Assembly: GCA_900313845.1 (NCBI GenBank)
Contig: OMTC01000129.1
Coordinates: forward strand, 1 to 6,042
From: an uncultured Prevotellaceae bacterium
Lineage (GTDB): Bacteria; Bacteroidota; Bacteroidia; Bacteroidales; Bacteroidaceae
Length of the DNA: 6,042 nt
Direction of reading: 5' to 3'
The notes beneath the pieces are model-generated. The model made no database searches. It saw nothing but the letters and a program-made list of their open reading frames with translations, and had not been told where the DNA came from. The position numbers and the translations under genes are program-made. Shown here in pieces: positions 1 to 5,991 of this stretch (position 1 is the stretch's first letter; every line of letters begins with the position of its first letter).

Positions 1-778
1 CACCGATACCCAGCAAAATCTCCTGCTTGATACGGTTTTCCCAGTCGCCACCATAGAGAGAGTGAGTGATGGAACGGTCGTATTCGCTGTTCATTTCGTT
101 GTCTGTGTCAAGCAAATAGAGCTTCACACGACCTACATTCACACGCCAAACGTAAGCGTGAACAGTATAATTATTATAAGGAACGTCAACAACCAATGGT
201 GTGCCGTTTTCATCCAACTGGCGCTCGATTGGAAGCTCTCCAAAGTTCTGAGCCTCATACTTAGCCACCTGCTGACCATCCATCGACAGAGTCTGAGTGA
301 AGTAACCGAAACGATACAAGAAACCCACTGCCACCATGTCAACATTCGAGTCGGAAGCCTCTTTCACGTAGTCACCTGCAAGGATACCAAGACCACCTGA
401 ATAAATCTTCAGTACATGGCTCATACCATACTCCATGCAGAGGTATGCCACAGATGGACGAGTCTTATCAGGCTCAACATCCATGTATTCACGGAATTCC
501 TTATAAAGCTTGTTCACACGCTTGATGACAGCAGCATCCTTAGCGAGTTCTTCCAATTTTTCGTAGTTCATTCTCTGGAGGAAAAGAACTGGGTTCTGCT
601 GAACCTTCTTCCAAAGATCTGGATCGAGGTCTTGATAGAGGTGAGCCGCATCATTGTTCCACGACCACCACATGTTGTGTGCAATTTCGTCCAGTGGTTG
701 AAGTGCCTCTGGAATGTAACTTCTCACGCTAATATCTCTCCAGTTAGGAGTATTAACATTACTTGCCTTAATTTTCAT
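1..778 (-). CDS. glgP: Alpha-glucan (glycogen) phosphorylase, GT35 family, N-terminal part, cut by left edge
   Basis: Phosphorolytic release of glucose 1-phosphate from the non-reducing ends of cytoplasmic glycogen is the family's reaction. Reading the minus strand from the ATG at 778-776 gives 259 open codons to the window edge, with no stop. Residues about 12-110 fit the DUF3417 N-terminal domain typical of bacterial GlgP-type phosphorylases (NMWWSWNNDA at 36-45). The phosphorylase domain then begins with AYLCMEYGMS (111-120) and the strongly conserved IYSGGLGILAGDYVKEASD (125-143), followed by VGFLYRFGYFTQ (151-162) and EILLGIG at the edge (253-259). The family is usually about 850 residues, so roughly 30% is present; the catalytic core with the PLP-binding lysine lies outside. 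The upstream 37 bp are AT-rich without a Shine-Dalgarno sequence. It follows the glycogen synthase gene on the same strand, so co-transcription is likely. Family assignment is firm; the symbol follows common usage. Confidence 0.93.
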   Translation of the reverse strand, partial: MKIKASNVNTPNWRDISVRSYIPEALQPLDEIAHNMWWSWNNDAAHLYQDLDPDLWKKVQQNPVLFLQRMNYEKLEELAKDAAVIKRVNKLYKEFREYMDVEPDKTRPSVAYLCMEYGMSHVLKIYSGGLGILAGDYVKEASDSNVDMVAVGFLYRFGYFTQTLSMDGQQVAKYEAQNFGELPIERQLDENGTPLVVDVPYNNYTVHAYVWRVNVGRVKLYLLDTDNEMNSEYDRSITHSLYGGDWENRIKQEILLGIG

Positions 779-815
779 ATAAAACCTATTATGTTAGTTT
801 TTTATAGTTTTTCCT
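779..815 (-). other. Short synthase-phosphorylase spacer lacking Shine-Dalgarno
   Basis: Thirty-seven bases separate the synthase stop codon (TAA, 818-816) from the phosphorylase ATG. The mRNA-sense sequence is almost all A and T with no purine-rich Shine-Dalgarno match and no hairpin, which agrees with A-rich, SD-independent initiation common in Bacteroidota. I see no room for a terminator plus new promoter here, which supports one transcript. Confidence 0.6.
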
Positions 816-2477
816 TTATTTTCTTCCCTTTGCCTTTCTCAGGGCAATGTCGTAAGCTTGTTGATAATAAGTGATGAAATGCTTCCACAGTGCTTTCTCA
901 GCCAATGCAGCAGCATTCTTGCGAGTCTGTTCCACAGCCGTATTGTCAATCTGTGTGAAATTCACAACAGCATCACAGATTTCACTGGCTGCCTGTTCAA
1001 AATTGTAGTCCGAACGATGCACTGTATGAACACCATCAAGCAGCACACTCTGCCCACCTTTCACCTTGTTTGCCCAAAGACCGAAACCTGCCAAGTCCGT
1101 TGTGATGCAAGGCACATGGAAAGCCACACTCTCCAACGGAGTATAGCCCCAAGGCTCATAATAGGAAGGATAAATACAAAGGTCCATACCCACCAAAAGG
1201 TCGTAGTAGCCAATGTTGAAGATGCCATCCTTTCCATCCAAGTAGCAAGGCACGAAAATCACCTTCACCTTGTCTTCCAAACGGTTCTGCAAGCCCAACC
1301 AGTTCATCTGTCCCAGCACGTGGTCCTGCTCCTGGTTGTTCAGATTGTGAGTGATGCGAGGATCTCCACAAGGCAGATTGTCCTTTTCCTTCGCAGCCAA
1401 CTTGCGCTGCAAGTCAGGACGTGCCTCCTTCACCCATGCAGGCACCAAGATAAATGCCAGTATGTCCTTGTCCAGACGGGAATCATTGCGTAAGCGATTC
1501 ATCGCATCCACAAACATGTCGATTCCCTTGTTCTTAAACTCATAGCGTCCACCGATGCTCACGATGAGTGTGTCATCCTTCAGATTCGTTCCCATCAGCG
1601 TGTTGGCAACATTGAGCATCAGTTTCCTCGACTTCTTCCTTGCCGCATCGAAAGGCTTACCAGCTTTTGGTACGAAGTCGTCCTCAAAACCATTCATCAA
1701 CACCACATCCGCTTCATGCTCCAGCAACTGCTCACACTCAGCATTTGTGATGTCGCTCACAGTAGTGAAACAATCCACATGAGCTGCCGTTTGCTTCTCA
1801 ATGGAATGCTTCGACTGCATATTCAGCTCCGATGCCATCTGGTCGCCATTATAGCTCTTCAGACAATCATAGAGCGGTTTGTTGTTTCCTGCTATAGAAC
1901 GTCCTATGCTCGTTGCATGGGTCGTAAAGATAGTACCAATGGAAGGACAAGCCTGCTGCACATACAATGCACCCAGACAGGTCATCCATTCGTGAGCCTG
2001 ATAAATCACATTGTCCTTCTTCGTCAAACCAAAGAAATTGTAGTAGCTCTCCACCACCTTGCCGGCAGCCCACGAGAACATGCTTGCCTCGTCGTAGTCA
2101 CCGTATGCATGCAGTGAATCCACCTGATAATACTCCCAAGCCCAAGCGTAAATTGAGTTCTTCTCCTGAAAGAAAGGAATGAAATCCACCAAAATAGCAA
2201 TAGGCTCGCCAGGAATCTTCCAGCGACCCACACGAATGTTCAAGCCATCCAACGCAGCAGCTTTTCTCCAAGCAGCCAACAATGTCTTGCTTTCCTTGAA
2301 TAGTGGATTAACCTCATCAGCCCAAAAGTCAGGGCCAATAAACATTACTCGGTCAGGCATCATGTCCTGCAATGTCTTGGCACGAGTAGATAAAACAGTA
2401 TATATACCGCCTACCTTATTACATACCTCCCAAGAAGACTCAAATATGTAATCGGGTGAAAGTAATTTCTTTGGCAT
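816..2477 (-). CDS. Glycogen synthase, GT3 family (eukaryote-type)
   Basis: Transfers glucose from a nucleotide sugar to the growing alpha-1,4-glucan chain in the cytoplasm. The 553-residue product resembles the animal/fungal GT3 glycogen synthases rather than the usual bacterial GT5 GlgA. Visible landmarks: N-terminal Rossmann domain opening with FESSWEVCNKVGGIYTV (12-28, the nucleotide-sugar binding glycine loop); HEWMTCLGAL (162-171); TTHATSIGRSIAG (185-197); the C-terminal Rossmann domain with GGRYEFKNKG (309-318), whose Arg and Lys are expected to contact the sugar-nucleotide phosphates; and YPSYYEPWGYTPLES (436-450), carrying the conserved acidic catalytic-loop region. The C-terminal helix (WKHFITYYQQAYDIALRKA, 531-549) aligns with the regulatory helix of eukaryotic enzymes but keeps few of its arginines, and there is no phosphorylated tail. 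Donor (UDP- or ADP-glucose) cannot be read from sequence; UDP-glucose is likely from the family. The start at 2477 sits directly ahead of the first conserved strand. It is probably first gene of an operon with the phosphorylase. Confidence 0.95.
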   Translation of the reverse strand: MPKKLLSPDYIFESSWEVCNKVGGIYTVLSTRAKTLQDMMPDRVMFIGPDFWADEVNPLFKESKTLLAAWRKAAALDGLNIRVGRWKIPGEPIAILVDFIPFFQEKNSIYAWAWEYYQVDSLHAYGDYDEASMFSWAAGKVVESYYNFFGLTKKDNVIYQAHEWMTCLGALYVQQACPSIGTIFTTHATSIGRSIAGNNKPLYDCLKSYNGDQMASELNMQSKHSIEKQTAAHVDCFTTVSDITNAECEQLLEHEADVVLMNGFEDDFVPKAGKPFDAARKKSRKLMLNVANTLMGTNLKDDTLIVSIGGRYEFKNKGIDMFVDAMNRLRNDSRLDKDILAFILVPAWVKEARPDLQRKLAAKEKDNLPCGDPRITHNLNNQEQDHVLGQMNWLGLQNRLEDKVKVIFVPCYLDGKDGIFNIGYYDLLVGMDLCIYPSYYEPWGYTPLESVAFHVPCITTDLAGFGLWANKVKGGQSVLLDGVHTVHRSDYNFEQAASEICDAVVNFTQIDNTAVEQTRKNAAALAEKALWKHFITYYQQAYDIALRKAKGRK

Positions 2478-2513
2478 ATTGATGCGAATACAGAATTAAG
2501 AATAAAGTACAAA

Positions 2514-2530
2514 GCAACTCAATAAGTTGC
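2514..2530 (-). promoter_or_regulatory. Small leader hairpin upstream of glycogen synthase
   Basis: A perfect 6-bp inverted repeat (GCAACT / AGTTGC) with a 5-nt loop lies in the predicted 5' leader, about 36 nt before the synthase start codon. In the mRNA sense it is followed by TTTGTACTTT, a broken T-rich stretch. It may be a leader structure influencing translation or weak attenuation, or chance; no known riboswitch class is recognised. Confidence 0.3.
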
Positions 2531-2585
2531 CACTCTGTCTATATTCAAAATAGGATAAATAATCTCTTCTACCTTAAATTCGCTG

Positions 2586-2616
2586 CAAAGGTACTGATTT
2601 TTTTCAAGTTATAAAA
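2586..2616 (-). promoter_or_regulatory. Probable Bacteroidota-type promoter for the glycogen operon
   Basis: Read on the minus strand, 2593-2586 is TACCTTTG, a full match to the Bacteroidota -7 consensus TAnnTTTG. About 19 nt upstream (2616-2613) there is only a T-rich TTTT, a weak match to the -33 TTTG element. Upstream DNA is strongly A/T rich. Transcription would start near 2578-2582 and give a leader of roughly 100 nt before the synthase ATG at 2477. The -7 element is convincing, the -33 element is poor, and the start site is inferred. Confidence 0.6.
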
Positions 2617-2743
2617 GAAAATTAACAAAAAAAGAATTCAAAAACGCTCTGTGTTTTCGCACACCTTTTTTCATTATTAAAAAATCCCAAAAAATAGGAA
2701 AATGTGCTTAGTAATGATTAAACAATAACTTGAGATTATTATT

Positions 2744-2830
2744 AGTGAGTAATGAGCAGTGAGAAGTGAGGAGTTATTCCATCATTATTCAGTGAGTAAT
2801 GAGCAGTGAGGAGTGAGGAGTTATTCCATC
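2744..2830. repeat. 40-bp direct repeat, two copies 47 bp apart
   Basis: Positions 2744-2783 and 2791-2830 are the same 40-bp sequence with one difference (A at 2764, G at 2811). Each starts AGTGAGTAATGAGCAGTGAG and ends GAGTTATTCCATC. Inside each copy the sequence is itself built from 7-bp steps (GTGAGTA, ATGAGCA, GTGAGGA or GTGAGAA, GTGAGGA). The 47-bp spacing includes a short linker ATTATTC, and a similar ATTATT precedes the first copy, so this looks like a recent tandem duplication of a 47-bp segment. Confidence 0.9.
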
Positions 2831-2873
2831 CGGATGGCATTCACTTCTCACTCCTCACTACTCACTCCTCACT
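2791..2873. repeat. 83-nt inverted repeat of 7-bp units around a palindrome
   Basis: The left arm (2791-2825) and right arm (2838-2873) are reverse complements at about 29 of 35 aligned positions with one gap, and flank the perfect 12-bp palindrome CCATCCGGATGG (2826-2837). The right arm reads as five consecutive 7-bp units of type TCACTNN from 2841 to 2875. As RNA or single-stranded DNA it would fold into a long hairpin beginning 28 nt after the valS stop codon. It lacks an immediate U-tract, so it is a repeat element first; a role in 3'-end protection or termination of valS mRNA is possible. Confidence 0.85.
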
Positions 2874-2875
2874 AT

Positions 2876-2901
2876 CCCCTCCCTCAGGGAGGTCGGGGGC
2901 C
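2876..2901 (-). terminator. GC-rich hairpin directly after valS stop, possible terminator part
   Basis: The segment 2878-2892 is an inverted repeat (CCTCCC / GGGAGG, loop TCA), flanked by CC on one side and GGTCGGGGGCC on the other. It begins within 10 nt of the valS stop codon. No run of T follows on the minus strand, where the next bases are ATAGTGAGG, so it is not a classic intrinsic terminator. It may instead be a member of the GC-rich intergenic repeats seen in Prevotella-like genomes, or act with the long hairpin that follows. Confidence 0.4.
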
Positions 2902-5631
2902 TTATTTCAACTTCTGAATATTTTCTTTCAGCGCAGCGATTTTCGTTTCAGCGTCACTTTGCTTCTTGCGCTCCAGTTCCACAACCTGAGCAGGTGCATT
3001 CGCCACAAATCGCTCGTTCGAAAGCTTCTTTTTCACACCCATGAGGAAACCCTCCAAGTGCTTCAGTTCAGCCTCCATCTTCTGAATTTCAGCCTCCGTG
3101 TCAATCAGATTGCCCAGTGGCACAGCAAATTCCGTGGTGCCCACCATGAAAGAAGAAGAACCGTCGCCCTTGGCTTCCACCACCTTCACATCGCTCAGAT
3201 TTGCCATCTTCACAATCAAGTCAGTGAATGCCTCCACAGGGTTTTTGCCCACGATTTCCAGTTCCATCTGTTCCTTTGGAGCGATATTCTTCTGATTTCT
3301 CACAGCACGCACACCAGCCACAATCTGCTTCATCACCTCAGCATCAGCCAGCAGCTTCTTCTCAGCCTCGCTTGGAGCATCCAGTTTCAGACTTTCCGTC
3401 ATAATACTCTTCACGCCCCTCGCTTCACGCTCCACGCTCAACGCTTCACGCTCCACGCTCAACGCTTCACGCTCCTCATTCACATGCTGCCAAATCTCTT
3501 CAGTGATGAAAGGCATGAACGGATGAATCACCTTCATCAGAATGTCGAAGAAGCGCAGCGTCTCCTGATAAGTCTTCTTGTCGATAGGTTTCAGATAAGC
3601 AGGCTTAATCATCTCCAAGTACCAACCCGAGAACTCATCCGTGAACAACTTGAAAGCAGCCATCAAAGCCTCGCTCAAACGATATTTCGCATACAAGTCC
3701 TCAATCTCAGCGCACGAAGCCTTCACCTGAGCATCAAACCATTCAATTGCCTTCTTCGAACTCTCTGGCTGTTCTATCTCGGCAGTCTCCCAACCCTGAA
3801 TCAGTCGGAAAGCATTCCAAATCTTGTTGCAGAAAGCCATACCATTCTGGCACAACTTCTCGTCGAACAGAATGTCATTTCCAGCAGGAGCACTGAGCAA
3901 CATACCCATACGCACACCGTCGGCACCGTATTGGTCAATCAGCATCAGAGGGTCAGGCGAATTACCCAGACTCTTCGACATCTTTCTGCCCAACTTGTCG
4001 CGCACAATACCCGTGAAATAGACACTCTTGAAAGGCATATCACCCATGTATTCATAGCCAGCCATAATCATGCGAGCCACCCAGAAGAAGATAATATCTG
4101 GACCCGTCACGAGCACACTCGTTGGGTAGTAGTACTTGATTTCCTCGTTACCTGGTTCGTTGATGCCCTTGAACAAGCTGATAGGCCACAGCCAGCTCGA
4201 GAACCAAGTGTCGAGCGCATCCTCGTCCTGATGCAAGTCAGCCACCGTGAGGCTCTCGTCCCCACTCTGCTGCTTGGCAAGTGCGAGCGCTTCCTCAGCA
4301 TTCTCAGCCACCACGAAGCCACCCTTAGGCAGATACCATGCAGGGATTCTGTGACCCCACCACAACTGGCGGCTGATACACCAATCCTTGATGTTCTCCA
4401 ACCAGTTCTTGTACGTCACCTTGTATTTCGTTGGATAGAACTTGATTTCGTCGTTCATCACAGGAGGCAAAGCAAGGTCAGCAAAGTGCTGCATGCTCAA
4501 GAACCACTGCATCGAAAGCTTTGGCTCGATAGCCACACCCGTGCGCTCCGAGCAACCCACCTTGTTCGTGTAAGGCTCCACCTTCTCCATCAGTCCAGCA
4601 GCCTCCAAGTCCTTCTCAATCTGAACACGCACATCAAAGCGGTCCATGCCGACATACAGACCAGCAGCCTCGCTCAGCGTGCCATCATCGTTGAAGATAT
4701 CGATGGTCTCCAACTGGTGCTTGTCACCCAACATATAGTCGTTCACATCGTGAGCAGGAGTCACCTTCAAGCAACCCGTTCCGAACTCAACATCCACATA
4801 GTCGTCCTCAATCACAGGAATTGTGCGGTTCACCAGTGGCACCACCACCTTCTTGCCGCTCAACCATCTGTTCTTCGCATCGTTAGGGTTGATACACATG
4901 GCAGTATCACCCATGATGGTCTCAGGACGAGTGGTAGCCACAACAGCATAATAACCTTTCTCATCCTTGTGAATCACCTCACCTTCAGCACCCGTAGGAG
5001 TCACCTCTTCGCCTTCAGCAAGACGATATTTCAGATAATACAGCTTCGAATGCTCCTCCTTGTAAATCACCTCCTCGTCGCTGAGCGCAGTCTGAGCCTT
5101 AGGGTCCCAGTTCACCATGCGCACACCGCGATAAATCAATCCCTTGCGGTAGAGGTCAACAAACACCTTGATGACCGACTTCGAGCGCTCCTCGTCCATC
5201 GTGAACGAAGTGCGGTCCCAATCGCATGAAGCACCCAGTCTTCTCAACTGCTTCAAGATGATGCCACCGTGCTCATGAGTCCAGTCCCATGCATGCTTCA
5301 AGAACTCCTCGCGAGTGAGGTCAGTCTTCTTCACGCCCCGCTCAGCCAGTCTTCCCACCACCTTTGCCTCCGTAGCGATAGAAGCATGGTCAGTGCCAGG
5401 TACCCAACAAGCGTTCTTGCCATCCATACGTGCCTTACGAATCAGGATGTCCTGAATCGTCTCGTTGAGCATGTGTCCCATGTGGAGCACGCCAGTCACG
5501 TTTGGTGGTGGAATCACTATAGTATAAGGTTCGCGCGCGTCAGGTTTCGACGCAAACAGCTTGTTATCCTCCCAAAACTGATACCATTTCCCTTCCACTT
5601 CGGCGGGATTGTATTTCGATGCTAATTCCAT
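2902..5631 (-). CDS. valS: Valyl-tRNA synthetase
   Basis: Charges tRNA-Val with valine using ATP in the cytoplasm. The 909-residue product is a complete class I synthetase: HIGH signature HMGH (50-53, after PPPNVTGVL), editing (CP1) domain motifs TTRPETIMGDTA (233-244) and GTGCLKVTPAHDVNDY (284-299), ISRQLWWGHRIPAW (419-432), DTWFSSWLWP (474-483), KMSKS (550-554), an anticodon-binding helical domain about 630-760, and a C-terminal coiled-coil arm about 843-909 (lysine/glutamate-rich, ending ALKENIQKLK) that contacts the tRNA elbow in the family. It is somewhat longer than the roughly 875-880 residues I expect for Bacteroidales enzymes; the likely reason is the repeated segment at 721-739 (REALSVE repeats), encoded by a 7-bp tandem repeat. 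Start ATG at 5631 is chosen because ELASKYNPAEVEGKWYQFW is the normal N-terminus. The upstream region is A-rich with no Shine-Dalgarno. It is transcribed alone as far as the window shows. Confidence 0.98.
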   Translation of the reverse strand: MELASKYNPAEVEGKWYQFWEDNKLFASKPDAREPYTIVIPPPNVTGVLHMGHMLNETIQDILIRKARMDGKNACWVPGTDHASIATEAKVVGRLAERGVKKTDLTREEFLKHAWDWTHEHGGIILKQLRRLGASCDWDRTSFTMDEERSKSVIKVFVDLYRKGLIYRGVRMVNWDPKAQTALSDEEVIYKEEHSKLYYLKYRLAEGEEVTPTGAEGEVIHKDEKGYYAVVATTRPETIMGDTAMCINPNDAKNRWLSGKKVVVPLVNRTIPVIEDDYVDVEFGTGCLKVTPAHDVNDYMLGDKHQLETIDIFNDDGTLSEAAGLYVGMDRFDVRVQIEKDLEAAGLMEKVEPYTNKVGCSERTGVAIEPKLSMQWFLSMQHFADLALPPVMNDEIKFYPTKYKVTYKNWLENIKDWCISRQLWWGHRIPAWYLPKGGFVVAENAEEALALAKQQSGDESLTVADLHQDEDALDTWFSSWLWPISLFKGINEPGNEEIKYYYPTSVLVTGPDIIFFWVARMIMAGYEYMGDMPFKSVYFTGIVRDKLGRKMSKSLGNSPDPLMLIDQYGADGVRMGMLLSAPAGNDILFDEKLCQNGMAFCNKIWNAFRLIQGWETAEIEQPESSKKAIEWFDAQVKASCAEIEDLYAKYRLSEALMAAFKLFTDEFSGWYLEMIKPAYLKPIDKKTYQETLRFFDILMKVIHPFMPFITEEIWQHVNEEREALSVEREALSVEREARGVKSIMTESLKLDAPSEAEKKLLADAEVMKQIVAGVRAVRNQKNIAPKEQMELEIVGKNPVEAFTDLIVKMANLSDVKVVEAKGDGSSSFMVGTTEFAVPLGNLIDTEAEIQKMEAELKHLEGFLMGVKKKLSNERFVANAPAQVVELERKKQSDAETKIAALKENIQKLK
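3411..3480. repeat. 7-bp tandem repeat array inside valS (21-bp higher-order unit)
   Basis: On the plus strand the segment divides into ten 7-bp steps, the central ones being TCACGCT, CCACGCT, CAACGCT repeated in that order. Positions 3421-3441 and 3442-3462 are identical 21-mers, and a third partial copy (13 matching bases) starts at 3463. Since 21 bp equals seven codons, the frame is kept and the protein gains a seven-residue repeat (REALSVE) at residues 721-739, between the helix ending EEIWQHVNEE and KSIMTESLKL in the anticodon-binding region. Confidence 0.92.
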
Positions 5632-5674
5632 TGATTGATTGTTATCTTTCTTCGATTTTCAAAAATTCAAGCTG

Positions 5675-5706
5675 CAAAATTACAGCTTTTCCATCACTCT
5701 GCCAAA
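5675..5706 (-). promoter_or_regulatory. Bacteroidota-type promoter for valS
   Basis: On the minus strand 5706-5703 is TTTG (-33 element) and 5682-5675 is TAATTTTG (-7 element, consensus TAnnTTTG), separated by 20 nt, which is the preferred spacing for the Bacteroidota primary sigma factor. Transcription would begin near 5668-5671, giving a leader of about 38-40 nt that is A-rich and free of Shine-Dalgarno, ending ATCAATCAATG at the start codon. Both elements and the spacing match, so this is the better of the two promoter calls in the window. Confidence 0.75.
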
Positions 5707-5769
5707 TTTTTACCAATAATTCCCTTCAACTGAAAACAAAATAGACCTCCTTTGGGGCACAACATAAGT

Positions 5770-5901
5770 TCGTACACTATAGGGCAGAAGTCTGTCCCCA
5801 ATAGCGAAGGAGTGCATCCCCAATAAAAATGAAGTCAGTCCCCAATAGCGCAAGAGTCAGTCCCCAATAAAAATGAAGTGAATCCCCTATTGCGTGGGTG
5901 T
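5770..5901. repeat. 22-bp tandem repeat array, six units, alternating two types
   Basis: Six adjacent 22-bp units start at 5770, 5792, 5814, 5836, 5858 and 5880. The four central units share TCCCCAATA. Units at 5792 and 5836 continue GCGAAGGAGT or GCGCAAGAGT (type A); units at 5814 and 5858 continue AAAAATGAAGT (type B). The order A-B-A-B makes a 44-bp higher-order repeat, with 38 of 44 positions identical between 5792-5835 and 5836-5879. The outer units (5770, 5880) are degenerate. There are no unique spacers, so it is not a CRISPR array. It lies about 60-190 bp upstream of the valS promoter. Confidence 0.88.
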
Positions 5902-5958
5902 GAGAGTGCAAGGAGAGATGAATGAAAGGGAGGGGTGAGGTGAGGTGGGGTGCACCTC
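5902..5958. other. Purine-rich, G-rich tract with a small inverted repeat
   Basis: The plus strand from 5902 to 5952 is almost entirely A and G with scattered T, including GGGAGGGGTGAGGTGAGG, a slippage-prone GGTGA repeat. It ends in an inverted repeat GAGGTG (5942-5947) / CACCTC (5953-5958) with a 5-nt loop. G runs of two to four could support a weak quadruplex. No function is apparent. Confidence 0.45.
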
Positions 5959-5991
5959 GTAAACACACCCTAACTATGGTAGAGAGGCACA

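Larger units (their letters stand above)
2478..2901. other. 424-bp intergenic region between valS and glycogen synthase
   Basis: No credible gene lies here on either strand. From valS towards the synthase it holds a GC-rich hairpin beside the valS stop, an 83-nt inverted repeat, a second direct copy of one repeat arm, about 130 bp of very AT-rich DNA (roughly 2600-2740) with no recognisable feature beyond runs of A and T, then the promoter and leader hairpin listed separately. Termination of valS probably takes place in this region. Confidence 0.7.

Noticed and set aside
416..874. Plus-strand frames of 112 and 152 codons opposite the phosphorylase, and similar short frames opposite glycogen synthase
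   Set aside because: They lie antisense to well-supported genes, show no recognisable domains and lack their own promoter elements.
2640..2675. Possible plus-strand terminator (GTGT / ACAC stem followed by CTTTTTTC)
   Set aside because: The stem has only 4 bp and no plus-strand gene ends nearby. It is most likely chance in AT-rich DNA.
3411..3480. Repeat in valS as a frameshift or assembly error
   Set aside because: The frame stays open and the conserved sequence continues correctly on both sides, so there is no sign of disruption. Collapse or expansion of copy number in the assembly cannot be excluded from sequence alone.
2806..5229. 807-codon open frame on the plus strand, antisense to valS
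   Set aside because: It is the mirror of the valS reading frame. Its translation is rich in His, Leu, Ser and Arg without domains, its first part runs through the intergenic repeats, and valS is unmistakable on the other strand.
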